The translations under genes and the position numbers were made by a program. DNA of 64,000 bases, from positions 115,194,694 to 115,258,693 of the forward strand of contig OW121741.1 of assembly GCA_933228675.1 (NCBI GenBank), read 5' to 3'. Below are positions 46,077-56,324 of this stretch, piece by piece. Origin of the DNA: Stomorhina lunata. Taxonomy: Eukaryota; Arthropoda; Insecta; Diptera; Rhiniidae. Under the pieces are notes generated by a model. It saw nothing but the letters and a program-made list of their open reading frames with translations, did no database searches and was not told the DNA's origin. How positions within the stretch are numbered: position 1 is the stretch's first letter; every line of letters starts with the position of its first letter.

Positions 46077-48671
46077 CTAGGAAAATAGGTTATGGGAGGG
46101 TGGATAGATGGAGTAGTGTTTATGGACATTTGATTTGAACTTTCCTATATTGCAACTGGCAGGAAAAATTTCTGCGGGAAGTAAATTCCACATACGAACT
46201 GTACGGCTAAAGAATGAATTTTCTCTGTAGTGTGTTGTTCTGTCTACTGGCCAATCGACTACGAAGGGATGAGCTCTAACAGATAGACGTGTATTGCGTA
46301 AAAAAATTCTAGTTTCGGGAACGAGTTCCCTGATTTCATTAGAGCACATTCCAAAGTAGTAACGATAGAACAGTGTGACACAACCCACATTGCGACGGTG
46401 CTCCAGTGAATCAATAGAGTTGGATACCCTACTGTCACCAATAAGCACCTTCGCCCTCTCCTGTACTCGGTCAAGAAGCTCCAAAATAGACTTTGAAGCA
46501 CCGGCCCATACATGAGAGTTGTATTCCATTTTCGGTCGGATATAGGTGGTATAAATAGTAAGGAGATCAGATGAAGTGAAGTATGTCTTGCACCGTTTTA
46601 GAAAACCGAGACACTTGAATGCTTCTTTCGACACTTGAAAAATGTGTTCAGTCCACCGGACATCACATTGAATTCTCATGCCCAGAACATCAAGAGTATC
46701 TGATTCCTCGATATTTTCACCACCCATTAATACAGATGAAGTAACATGATCCGCCGTGCGTTTATGCGTGAGCATACAACATTGAGTTTTCCGCGCATTA
46801 AAATCGACTCTATTCGCACGACCCCATTCTGAGATTGCTTCTAAATCGCGGTTTAATGATTCATTCATGTTTTGCCTCATAGTACCAATCTCTAAAGGGT
46901 TTGGTCTATGATTGAATGAATACGAATGGCAAATGTTACTATCATCTGCAAAAGAGTAGATAGGATTGGAAGTTTGACGTAGAAGGTCGTTTATAAAGAT
47001 AAGAAATAGAGTAGGAGAAAGAACGGAGCCTTGCGGTACCCCTGAATTTAGCTTGAACTCGTTTGATGAGATCCCATCTACAACAACTCTTATAGTGCGA
47101 TCTCTGAGGAAGCTCGATATAAATCGAGAGAAGATATTACCGACACCAAAAGCAATAAGTTTTGATAGAAGTGCTCCGTGCCACACTCTATCAAACGCCT
47201 TGGAAATATCCAGAGCCACAACTTTACTTTCGCCAAAACGGTGTATTGAATGACACCATTTTTCCGAAAGGAAGGCTAGCAGGTCTCCCGTAGAGCGTCC
47301 CCTACGAAATCCATACTGGCGGTCGCTTAGTAGGTTGTTAGATTCCAGATATTTCACAAGATGGTGGTTTACCATACTCTCCAAAACTTTGGAGAGTGCA
47401 GAACAAATTGCTATTGGGCGGTAATTTTCAGGGTTGGTAGCCTCACCCTTTTTAGGGATTGGCGTTACATTAGCAACCTTCCAACACCGAGGAAATGTAC
47501 CAGCTTGGTACAAGGTGCTGAAAAGGTTGGCTAATGGACGCGAAAGCGTCGAACAGCACTGCTTCAAGACCAGTGCTGGAATGCCATCCGGCCCTGAAGA
47601 CTTGTTTATGTTGAGATCTGCTAAAACCCTTTTTACAGCACGGGCGCGAAAGAATATCTTTGGCATAGTTACAGATACTCTTTCGAGCTCGGGCGGAGGT
47701 TGAGTGCTTTCCGGCAAGCGGGAATTGCTTGCAAATAATTCAGCTAAAAGGTTAGCTTTGTCAACCGGGTCAGTGAATGTTTGACCATTCTTTAAAAGAG
47801 AAGAAATTGAAGAACTAGCATTATTCTTAACTCTTTTAACGAATGACCAGAAACTCTTGCTGCCCCGAGGAGCAGCAAGAATTTTAGTACGAAGACGCTG
47901 CTCGTACAGAGCTTTTTCACGTCTTAATACTTTGGCACATGTACGCCTTGCACGTTTGCGTTGCAAATCAGTAACTGGATTTTGGTTATTGCGCCAGTTT
48001 CTGAAAGCTTCCTCTCGGGATCTGACTGCTTGTTTGCACGTCTGATTAAACCAAGTTTTTACCTTTGGTTTAATCGAAATGTTTTTCACTGGGATAAACA
48101 TTTTCATTCCCAGCTTAATAACATTAGAAACCATTTCCGCCGAGGCATTGACATTACTGTCGAGGAAACACAGTTTCCAGTTAAAATGCCTATAGAATTC
48201 GTTGAGCTCTGCCCAACGACCTTTTTCGTATAGAAAAATTGAACGTTTCGTAGCTGTTTGCGAAATGCTGCGAAGTGAGGAGAGCGAAAAAGAGGCGGAA
48301 ATGGTACAATGATCGGAATTTCCGAGAGGTGCAAGAACCTTTACTTCATACTTATCAGGGTGTGAAGTAAGGAAAAGGTCAAGGATGTTTTGTTGGTGCC
48401 CATCAACACATGGAATATGTGTTGGCTCATTCACCAGTTGCGCAAGGTGATTGTGCGCTGCAAATAACTCAACATATTGGCCTTCAGGAGTTGTGTGGCT
48501 CGAATGGCGAAGCCAGGACGAGTTGTGAACATTGAAATCACCAGCAATAACGATTTCACTGCTCGGACAACTCTCGAGGATCTTCGAAATTGAATCGGAA
48601 AGGGCATCGAAGCCAGATAAAGTTGTGCCCCTTTCCGCGTTTGGACTTCTATAAAGAAACCCGAAGTACAA
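46077..48671 (-). CDS. LINE endonuclease-reverse transcriptase, 864-codon open part
   Basis: It would nick chromosomal DNA and copy the element's RNA at the nick (target-primed reverse transcription). The C-terminal part of the APE endonuclease comes first: GDFNVH at residues 44-49 and GNSDH at 117-121, both with expected catalytic residues. The RT follows: SSGPDG at 358-363, NYRPIAICS at 416-424, YGFRRGRST at 453-461, motif A ALDISKAFD at 486-494, motif B GVPQGSVLSP at 544-553 and motif C FADD at 574-577. A long C-terminal region includes YIRPKMEYNSHVW. No RNase H or zinc knuckle. Codon use is far less AT-biased than the surroundings. The first Met here is internal: the same frame continues upstream past one TAG to 49040. 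Related to CR1/L2-type LINEs; exact clade not fixed. Confidence 0.9.
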   Translation of the reverse strand: MYFGFLYRSPNAERGTTLSGFDALSDSISKILESCPSSEIVIAGDFNVHNSSWLRHSSHTTPEGQYVELFAAHNHLAQLVNEPTHIPCVDGHQQNILDLFLTSHPDKYEVKVLAPLGNSDHCTISASFSLSSLRSISQTATKRSIFLYEKGRWAELNEFYRHFNWKLCFLDSNVNASAEMVSNVIKLGMKMFIPVKNISIKPKVKTWFNQTCKQAVRSREEAFRNWRNNQNPVTDLQRKRARRTCAKVLRREKALYEQRLRTKILAAPRGSKSFWSFVKRVKNNASSSISSLLKNGQTFTDPVDKANLLAELFASNSRLPESTQPPPELERVSVTMPKIFFRARAVKRVLADLNINKSSGPDGIPALVLKQCCSTLSRPLANLFSTLYQAGTFPRCWKVANVTPIPKKGEATNPENYRPIAICSALSKVLESMVNHHLVKYLESNNLLSDRQYGFRRGRSTGDLLAFLSEKWCHSIHRFGESKVVALDISKAFDRVWHGALLSKLIAFGVGNIFSRFISSFLRDRTIRVVVDGISSNEFKLNSGVPQGSVLSPTLFLIFINDLLRQTSNPIYSFADDSNICHSYSFNHRPNPLEIGTMRQNMNESLNRDLEAISEWGRANRVDFNARKTQCCMLTHKRTADHVTSSVLMGGENIEESDTLDVLGMRIQCDVRWTEHIFQVSKEAFKCLGFLKRCKTYFTSSDLLTIYTTYIRPKMEYNSHVWAGASKSILELLDRVQERAKVLIGDSRVSNSIDSLEHRRNVGCVTLFYRYYFGMCSNEIRELVPETRIFLRNTRLSVRAHPFVVDWPVDRTTHYRENSFFSRTVRMWNLLPAEIFPASCNIGKFKSNVHKHYSIYPPSHNLFS

Positions 48672-48740
48672 AAGATGCGCCCTGATTCTGAATTTAACCC
48701 AGAGACAGCTAAATTCGTTATCATGCGTGCCTAATGATTG

Positions 48741-49040
48741 CTAGCACTGGTACGCAACTTCATCGCGAATGTACATTGCAATGCCCCTATGAAGGTTAAA
48801 AAGGGATAGGAATTGATACCCAGGTATGTGAAAATCCTGTGGATCAGCATTTTCAGATACCTGGGTTTCAGATAAGGCGAAAACATCCGGCCGATGGAGA
48901 CAAATGTGTGCATAAACAGAGAAGAAATTCGCTCTTAGCCCACGTATGTTGCAGAAGTTTATGCTAAAACGATCTGCCATTGCAATATATTGAAAAAAAC
49001 TAATCAATTGTCTATTAATAGTAAATAGTAAAAGTCTCAA
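48741..49040 (-). pseudogene. N-terminal part of the LINE endonuclease, cut off by an in-frame TAG
   Basis: The frame contains ADRFSINFCNIRGLRANF, FALSETQVS (the expected catalytic Glu) and FNLHRGIAMYIRDEVAY, then TAG at 48743-48741. It is in the same frame as the 864-codon part (369 bases between the two Met codons, a multiple of three), and the 69 bases between the TAG and the downstream Met are open and read as continuous endonuclease sequence (QSLGTHDNEF, WVKFRIRAHLL). The likely natural start is the Met at 48980 (MADRF), not the one at 49040. The single stop separates the SETQ motif from the rest of the endonuclease, so this copy should be unable to make full-length enzyme without readthrough. 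Confidence 0.85.
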
Positions 49041-49859
49041 AGATGTTAATTGTTGTCTGCGATACTAATTAATGGTCAGTGTTATGCCTTCACCATTAAA
49101 TAGTTTGACAACAATTAAATCAGTGATACTTTTACTATAAAAAGGAAAAGGAAAGAAAACACAATGACAATTGCTAAAAGGGCCATAAAAGCCCTGATCT
49201 GGTCATTGTTATGGCTAGGTGCCAACACTGATATATTTTTGTTGAAGTTAGGTTGTTGATGTAATGATATTAATGTTTGTAATGATGAGTGATGTTTGTT
49301 TGAGTTTATTGTTTGATTTTTAATTATTTCAATTTTTTGTTATTTTGGTTTTAATGTTAATATGTTTTTTTTTTTTTTATTTATTTATTTTATTGCACGC
49401 GTTTAATTTATTAATTATATATTAATTTTGTTTTAAACACTGGACGCGGACAAAATACACATGGACGGACAAGCAACATGTAAAAACGCGTGTAGACAGG
49501 ACGGACGTCAAAACACTTATGCATCGAATATAGTTTCGAATCTTTAATCTTGATTTAATTTAGATAAAGAACCTAGGTTTTAGTCTACCGAAAAAAATAA
49601 CTTAATCTAGTATATAGTTTAGAAAAAATCAGAAAATTTAAAAAGCTCTACAAAATTCATTGTTTGGTTTTTCTCTGGACAAAAATTAATTTCGCTCGGT
49701 TTTGCTCGGTGCTCCTACAATAACCATGTAAAAGGTGAAAATCTCTTCTTAATCGTAGAACAAAGTTCATAATTTTCTAAAAAAAAGTCACGTTAATTGT
49801 TATGCATAATTTAAGCAAAAAGTGTTACAGTCGCTTAGGCGTAAATTTTAAATCAACTT

Positions 49860-50310
49860 AAATTAGAATGTAAATTCCGTAGGAGTTGACTAATTTCAAT
49901 CAAAATTTATTGAGCTCTTTGTTTGATAAACTAATAAACATGTGCAAAGTTTTTTGAAATTCAGTTGAGAATTCCGGCTTATATATGTATATATTGAGAA
50001 CAATAATAAATGAAAAATGGGGGTCCAAGGCATATACCTCAAAGAGTCAACCAAAATTGGTATAATTATACATTAAAAAAAAAATGGTGAAAAATGAGGG
50101 TCCAAGCCAGGTACCCAAGGAGTCAACTCATTTCAACCAAAATTAGAAAACAATAAAATAAAGGTTTTCTAATTTTGGTTGAAATGAGTTGACTCCTTAA
50201 TTCTGTTAAGAATTGCGGATTGTACATCAAAAAGAAAAATAGATGAAAAATAAATGTCCAAGGCAGGTCCAGACAGGTAATTTCAACCATAATTAGAAGA
50301 CTTTCTTTTT
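49860..50310. repeat. Diverged repeat units containing a perfect 35-bp inverted repeat
   Basis: GGAGTTGACTAATTTCAATC (49882), GAGTCAACCAAAATTGG (50044), GAGTCAACTCATTTCAACC (50120) and AATTTCAACCATAATTAG (50279) are variants of one phrase. Between them GGGGGTCCAAGGCA, GAGGGTCCAAGCCAGG and TGTCCAAGGCAGG recur, as do CAGTTGAGAATTCCGG, CTGTTAAGAATTGCGG and CTGTTGAGCACTGCGA. Together these indicate several tandem or rearranged copies of a roughly 200-bp unit of unknown origin. Confidence 0.65.
50117..50198. repeat. Perfect 35-bp inverted repeat, 12-nt loop
   Basis: The left arm 50117-50151 starts AAGGAGTCAACTCATTTC. The right arm 50164-50198 is its exact reverse complement. The loop is AATAAAATAAAG. 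Stem-loop of 82 nt. Confidence 0.95.
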
Positions 50311-50649
50311 AGATCAACTTATAGACGTGTGTTTAGTTTCATCAAATTCTGTTGAGCACTGCGACTTGTACATTGAAGAGAAAATTTGGTATGAATGTGA
50401 CATCGAAACTAAAGTCCAATCGTCCCAGTGGATGAGCCCAAAGGAGCCAAGGACAAAGAAGCGAGGGTTTTGTTGACTGTTATTTTTTTCAGTTATCGTG
50501 ACGTAGTGCACCAATAATTACCATATGGTCATACAGTCAATAAGGAGTATTATAATGAAGTTATGATCCGCTTTCAAAAAGCAATGCGAAGAAAACGTTC
50601 GGAATTATTGAAAAACATTTAATGGCTTTTGTAATTTTTTGCTTGTTCG

Positions 50650-51115
50650 TAATTAGACTTCCTTCTTTAAAACCTTGAAAAATATTCCTAGTCCAACGGA
50701 CATCATTAAATTTTCATGACCACAACATCAAGAGTATTTGATTTGTCAATATTTATACCACCCATGATGATAGATGATGTACCACAACGTTGGGTTTTCC
50801 ATTCAGAGATCGTATTAAGATTCCAGTTTTACGTTTCATTTACATATGTGTTGTATCAAGGCCCCTAACTATTTAAAGCTTGGTTAATAATTGAATTAGT
50901 ACGAGTGGCAAATGTTGCTGTGTAGTCTGCAAAATAGTAGTACAAACCCTGTGGTAGTTATAAAAAGGAGGTCATTTACCCAATTTCATATTTAGAAATA
51001 TACGAGACAGGGATACCCCTGAACTGATGTTAAACTCGTTTGATGAGATCCCATCTATAAAAATTGTTATTGCGCGGTCCCAGAGAAAACTCGATATAAG
51101 TTGAATGAAGTGATA
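50650..51115 (-). pseudogene. Ruined internal fragment of the same LINE
   Basis: On the plus strand GTCCAACGGACATCATTAAA, AACATCAAGAGTATTTGATT, ATACCACCCATGATGATAGA, AAACTCGTTTGATGAGATCC and TGCGCGGTCCCAGAGAAA match 46650-47115 of the intact copy in order. The motif C region reads FADY instead of FADD on the minus strand, and indels break the frame. Neither the 3' end nor the endonuclease is present. Confidence 0.75.
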
Positions 51116-51179
51116 TCTAAACATATTCGTTTGTTTGTCAAAATATTTAGTTTAAATAAAAATCTTATACTATTAGCGA

Positions 51180-51310
51180 ATTTTAAAGAAATAAGTTACA
51201 ATGTGGTAAACCTTATATGTTATACATACATATGTATATTATTTAGATTATCCTAAAAGTATGCTACACAAATGCTTCTAAAATATGATACAATTAGTTC
51301 GATGCCGAAC
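51180..51310 (+). repeat. Diverged, internally deleted copy of the 31.4-kb unit
   Basis: AAATAAGTTACAATGTGGT and CCTTATATGTTAT match 31828-31860. After about 15 bp the sequence jumps to TTAGATTATCCTAAAAGTATG and CTACACAAATGCTTCT, matching 32091-32125. The transposase part is absent. Confidence 0.7.
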
Positions 51311-52033
51311 TTGGCTATATACGATATTTATTTAAAACCTTAGTAGACAAACAGACAGATATGGGAACAAAAGTAGACATCGTTATATTGACTCAGGAAT
51401 TGATTCTTGATCGATCAGTACTTTAATGTATCATTATTTTAGCACAGCAAAGAGATTAATTAATTTCGAAATATTCGGCGCATTTATAGATATTAAAAAT
51501 TACAATTTATTTGGACCGAGCAATATTTTTAGTAATGTCTGGCCTCACAGTATCCAATTCGATCGGTTATGGATAAATATGGACCGAACAATATTTTGGT
51601 AGTTAGAATTTGTAGCCCGCGCTACTAAACTTTTTCTTAAATTTTTCTTCCATTCGCGCATCCAAAATGTTTTTTTCCATGACTTTGGTGCATAAAAAGA
51701 AAGAAATGCTACAACAAACATGGTGACCGGATAAAATCGAAAATTTTCATTATCAACTCTCTGTCTTCAAGTATTATGAGCAGCAGTCGGCACAAGTAAA
51801 TGGTGTAATAAATGAGAATTCAATGATGTTCGTTCTCTGAAAGTGTGCATTTAACTGACTGAAGTAATAATTCTGTGTAAGCTTTTCACTGTATATTTTT
51901 TTTTTAACAACGTGACGTCAACCTGCTTTGTTGGAAGCTTGCACGAATGAGATTGATCTGTTTGCTTTTTCAAACTCATTTTGCAGATTGTATTTAACGA
52001 TCGTGTTGTGTTACGAAAATTATGAAAGTAGTC
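51311..52033. other. AT-rich interval without genes
   Basis: No recognised content. Somewhat GC-richer at 51610-51660 (AGCCCGCGCTACTAAAC, CATTCGCGCATCC). Confidence 0.4.
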
Positions 52034-52110
52034 GGCTCCTGGTAGTTAGGAGTGCCGGCGCCTGACTATGAGTCAAGTTGCGACGTCCTGTTGGAATTAA
52101 ACGTGCCCGA
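52034..52110 (+). other. Possible decayed tRNA-like SINE head
   Basis: GGCTCCTGGTAGTTAGGAGT is followed by an anticodon-arm-like CCTGA-CTATGAG-TCAAG (four of five stem pairs, 7-nt loop with T33 and a purine at 37), then GTTGGAATTAAAC where a B box would be. The A and B boxes are poor and there is no acceptor stem, so this is at best an old tRNA-derived SINE. Confidence 0.3.
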
Positions 52111-54210
52111 TGTACAGATAATACATTTCATCTACATATAGCGTTCTTTCGATAGTGTCTAATTTCGTACTCAAAAAAACTATGGATTGATGATGCCGCT
52201 TGGCTTAAATCTAACCAATAGGTTACATTATTACAATTTGCATATATACTAAATAAACGTCAACTTATTGACAGGTATAACTTTAACAAGATGCCCCTTA
52301 TTATCTGTCAAATATTGGAATCACTGTTGGAAGACTTATATAATATATACTTTTCTTGTATCACAGTGCAATACAATGTATAAAAGTAATTTAAATCACA
52401 TGACTTCGCCTAGATACAGGGTATAAAAATCAAAATGCTACATAATTTAGTATTTAGAAGTTTTTATGAATATGACATGTGTTAAGTCTAAGTATCCCTA
52501 GAATGTCAATGGAAATGACACTTTGCTGTCACATACACATAAATTATGTTGACTTTGTAATAAAAAAATTTTCTTATTGTATTTATTTTTACATAATCCG
52601 CTCAACTTTTACTTAGGGGTTTACCACATATGAGCAAATACAAACAAGCTAATCCATCAAATACCAATAATTACAATTTCTGCTACAAACATATAAAAAC
52701 ACATACATATATACATACATAAATAATATAAAGGATCTCAACAACAACAAAAAATCCCTACTGTCAACCATTTAGTCATTTAGCCAGTCAAAGTCAACAA
52801 ATGTAAAACAAAAGTATAGGATAGAAAATGTCAATGAGCTTAACAAATAAATAAATATTTTTATAATGGATTATCGTTGCCCGTATGTGTAAAAGGAAAC
52901 TGGGAAAGAAATCAAACGAAATTATGTTTGATTTATTTAGTTAAGTATGAGTATTATAGATTACAGATTATGATTTTTTCATGAGTTTTTGCTTTCCCCT
53001 TACTTTGAAAGTTATTTTTCATTTAATTTATTCAAAACACTTTAGAGTTGCTTTGTGTGTTTAATTCCAATAATTAACACTTTTTTGTGTTGATTTAACC
53101 CATTTCTTTTTTATTATTTAAAGTCAAAGATAATGTGGCTATAAGTGAGTTAATTTAATATTTATTTAGGATTTTTTTGATTATCTTTATTAGTTAAATT
53201 TTGTGGTGTTGTACCCTATACCCAAAGTTCGTAAGTAGTTATTTTGTGTGACTTATTATTGACGAGATTTAATTTTAATAGTCTTTATTAAGTATTTAAA
53301 AAATTTCGACTTAAATTACTATCAAGAAATTGAAATAATATAAATATTAAAAAGACTATCACCATAACCACAGAACAAATTTTTAAGTCGATTTTCAATT
53401 TTTCGTACCATAAGAAATTTTAAAATAAGACTTTATAAATATTTTTAAACAAATACATTCAAATATTTCAAAAGCTTTCTTCAATGAATGAAAATAATAA
53501 AATTAAATTTCAAAAAATTCTAAAAACTAATTATTAGGAACATTTTGTGTACTTTAGACAAAATGGCATATCTCAACTTATTTTATTTTTCTATAATGTT
53601 AATTAAAAAATGGTTTAAGAGATCATCAACGTCAATATAAAATTGAATTTTTGTGATATATTAATAGAAAACAGAAAATGTAAAATGATCCTAATCGGTG
53701 TAAATAAAATTAACTTTAGAATGTATCTAATGACTGAAAATTGTGAAAAAAATTCAATTTCGACTTAATTTTTTTTTTTTTCAAAAGACCACAACATTAA
53801 AAACCTTCAAAAGAAAACTAGTAAATTTTAGGAAATTTCAAAAAGTATGGAAATTTTTTATAGTTTCGGCTTTTAAAATTTGATTATTCAAATTTTAAAA
53901 GCCTTTATTAATTACACGATGAAACGAATGAGCAACTTTTGTGAAAACTTGGAAAGCGACCTAGTGGGGGTTATAGGCCTTAGTGAGGAAATTTTTTTTA
54001 ACACGTGCAAAATTTTAAAATAGTACTGTATAGTAAAGAAGTCGTAAAGTAGTACTGTACTTTTGGAAACAGTTCAGACATGGTCTAGCCGATTTATGAA
54101 ATGCCTAATAACTTTTAGATTTTTTGACTGATTTAAAAACTTAAAACGACGTTTCATTAGGAACTAAACTCACTTGTTATATTTATAAAAACTTTTAAAA
54201 GCTTTTACAA
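52111..54210. other. AT-rich interval without genes
   Basis: No gene recognised. CATACATATATACATACATA microsatellite near 52701. Near 54030 the phrase TAGTACTGTA occurs twice, about 30 bp apart. Confidence 0.45.
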
Positions 54211-55072
54211 GGGGTTTTTCAATAAGAGCGCTACAATAGTTTTTTTTTTTTTAAATATAACAGGTTTTGGATATCAATGTAATTCTTTATTCCTACAGGA
54301 ATGTAAAAGCACGATTTATTCCATTATGTTTAGAATTCGATCTTTTTTTCATCTTTTTCAAGCATAAATAAGTCAAATGCTGCAATTTTACGTTCGATAT
54401 TCGTACGAAGTTCATCAATCGCGGATTGTTAACATAGGCCATAGACTTGACGTAGCCCCATAGGAAATTGTGTAACGGCGTCAAATCGCACTACCGAGGC
54501 GGTCAATCGACTGGACCATTTCATGAGAAAACACGTCCTCCAAACTTGGTTTACAGTAAATTGATTGTGTCATTCGATGTGTGGCTTGTGGCGCCGTCCT
54601 GTTGAAACCACATATCCTCCAATTCCATATCATCCAATTTGGGCCAAAAATATTTAGTTATCGTTAAACGGTAACGATTCCCATTTACGTGCCGGCCTTG
54701 ATCATTATGGAAGAAGTGTGGCCCAATAACGCCGCCGGCCCATAAACCGCACCAAACCGCAATTTTTTCGGGATGCAGTGATGACTTACGGAGTACGTGT
54801 GGATTGCTGCCTGAGCAATAACGCATATTATGTTTATTGGCAAAGCCATTCAGCCAGAAATTAGCATCATCGCTGAAGATGATTCGAGCTCTTAACGTTG
54901 AGGCCACTGACTCCGAATTTGGGTAGTAAATTTTAATTATTTCACTCGCCATTGCCTCGTATATCTTTCATGAAACGACAAATCTTATTGAAGAGAAATG
55001 TCAAAAGAGCAGCAAGAAATATGGCGTCGTCAGCAGTCGCTGCACTTTTGTAGCGTTCCTGTTGAAAAACCC
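54211..55072 (-). mobile_element. Internally deleted Tc1/mariner-superfamily element with both TIRs
   Basis: Left TIR GGGGTTTTTCAATAAGAGCG (54211 onward, to about 54238) and right TIR CGTTCCTGTTGAAAAACCC (ending about 55072) are inverted copies with a few mismatches, sharing GGGTTTTTCAA and the inner CGCTACAA word. TA dinucleotides occur within a few bases outside each end, consistent with this superfamily's TA duplication, but the exact ends are not certain. At about 860 bp it is too short for a full transposase. The reading frame begins just before the first catalytic Asp, so the DNA-binding domain is missing. Confidence 0.8.
54293..54952 (-). pseudogene. Transposase relic (catalytic domain only)
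   Basis: The open part 54551-54952 (133 codons) includes IIFSDDANFWLNGF (first catalytic Asp, residue 28), EKIAVWCGLWAGGVIGPHFF and MWFQQDGATSHT (second Asp, residue 119). In the same frame beyond the TAA the sequence continues through four stops (TAA, TGA, TGA, TAG) with KFGGRVFS and CDLTPLHNFLWGYVK. Here the usual third acidic residue of the TPLDYFLWG block is His. A frameshift at about 54425 moves the rest (IDELRTNIERKIAAFDLFML) to another frame. Related to the relics at 32.2 and 33.4 kb. Non-functional; loss of the third acid alone would abolish catalysis. Confidence 0.85.
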
Positions 55073-55284
55073 GATATATCGGATCATAAAATTGGTATGA
55101 CCTTTAGGAATAATTTACTTTGAAAGTTTGTTCGATTTCTGCTTCACATTAAAGTGATTTTCAGAAAAGGGTCGAAAAAATACTCTAAAATACTGTATTT
55201 TGAGTTACCGCATTGTACAAATTTACATACGTACCCAAATTCTCTTTTGGTTAGGTACCTGCTAAAATACACAACCTTTATCAT

Positions 55285-55442
55285 AACGAACTTTCACGAA
55301 GTACACTAAAAATAACATACTTCGTTGAGTACTATAACGAAATTTGTTAAATACTATAACGTACTTTGTTGAGTACGTTGTAGTACTTTGTTGAGTACTA
55401 TAACGTACATCGTTGAGTATTATAACTTAATCTGTTATATAT
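55285..55442 (+). repeat. 22-bp minisatellite, about seven units
   Basis: Imperfect units of GTTGAGTACTATAACGTACT-TT, for example at 55323-55344, 55367-55390 and 55391-55415, with diverged outer units. No known function. Confidence 0.8.
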
Positions 55443-55852
55443 AGAAAAATATTGTCACCAATACTAACACAATTGATATTCTATGCATGTAAATTTAAAG
55501 AATTTACAAGCAGTTCCAAATTGTTGGACTGTTTCAAATGCTTGAAGATTTCTTCTGATTCGAACAGGTTAATATCCGCTTTTTTTAGCCATGAGCCAGC
55601 TCTTTGATATTCCTAAGTATTTTTTTTCAACAAAAAGAACATGTTCAAGTCGTTACTTATGTTGTCATTATTAAATGTGGTTCATTAAATTAGAACTGTT
55701 AATTTTTTTTTTTAAATATACGAATTTTCTGTGAATGCACAACAACAATACTTCGTCAATATATTACGAACGCAGCCACAAGTAAGTGATCTAATAATTT
55801 GTAACTTAGGACTTTATAGTTAAATTTAAACTCCCAAAGAACGGTACGTTAT
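55443..55852. other. AT-rich interval without genes
   Basis: Nothing recognised. Confidence 0.4.
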
Positions 55853-56324
55853 TGTATGTATGTAACTCATAGAAATATTTGTCTCAAACCAACCATTTAG
55901 TATACCAATAGACTTAGAATCAATATCTGAGTTGATTAAGCGATGTGTACACCAAAATCAGTGTACCAAATTTCGTTGAAATCGGTCCAAATTTGACTAT
56001 AGCTCCCATACAAACTCTTCTGTCAAAACGCACTAAATAAGACAAAAATCTCTAAAACGCTCGTAAACCTGAATGAAATGAGAATTTTGAGTTTTTTTTT
56101 TGGATACATAATTTCTATAGAAATTGTAATCAATTTGCCAAATTTTGAGATAATCGGTCCTTATTTGACTCTAGCTCTCATATAAGTCCAAATAACGGAA
56201 ACAGCTTAAATATATATGTTTTGAGAAATATACTTTAGAAAATATTTGTCTTTATACAGAAAAAAGAACACCTTTGACCTTAGTGTGGTCGGGCTTGACC
56301 GACTATAACACTTTCTTACTTGTT
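55853..56324 (-). mobile_element. INE-1/DINE-1-like element, inverted and internally deleted
   Basis: Reading leftward from ATTAAAAACAAGTAAG (5' end at 56324), it has the hairpin region, CTTTATACAGAAAA and the CAAACTCTTCTGTCAAAACG phrase (plus strand), then at about 55957 jumps past some 280 bp to the 3' third (ACATCGCTTAATCAACTC on the minus strand, then TTGGTATACTAAATGG). The GGAC run and the 3' subterminal repeat are lost. It is the only substantial inverted copy among those at least 450 bp long. Confidence 0.6.

Larger units (their letters stand above)
45999..49215 (-). mobile_element. Nearly complete APE-type LINE (CR1/L2-like)
   Basis: Non-LTR retrotransposon read leftward. The 3' end is clear: stop codon at 46077-46079, about 50 bp of 3' UTR (GGGGTCATCCCCTGAGTGCT), and an uninterrupted 26-nt A tail (T run 45999-46024 on the plus strand). 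The 5' end is uncertain. GC-richer sequence continues to at least 49215 (minus-strand CAGTGTTGGCACCTAGCC) and perhaps to about 49520, where GGACGGAC and CACGCG words suggest more 5' UTR. One long frame encodes endonuclease plus reverse transcriptase without RNase H. No separate ORF1 was found upstream. The clean tail and almost intact frame indicate a recent insertion. Confidence 0.85.

Noticed and set aside
47434..47703. Plus-strand frames opposite the LINE polyprotein, including 47053-47253 and 47961-48233
   Set aside because: They are antisense shadows of the endonuclease-RT frame. The minus frame has all the conserved motifs.
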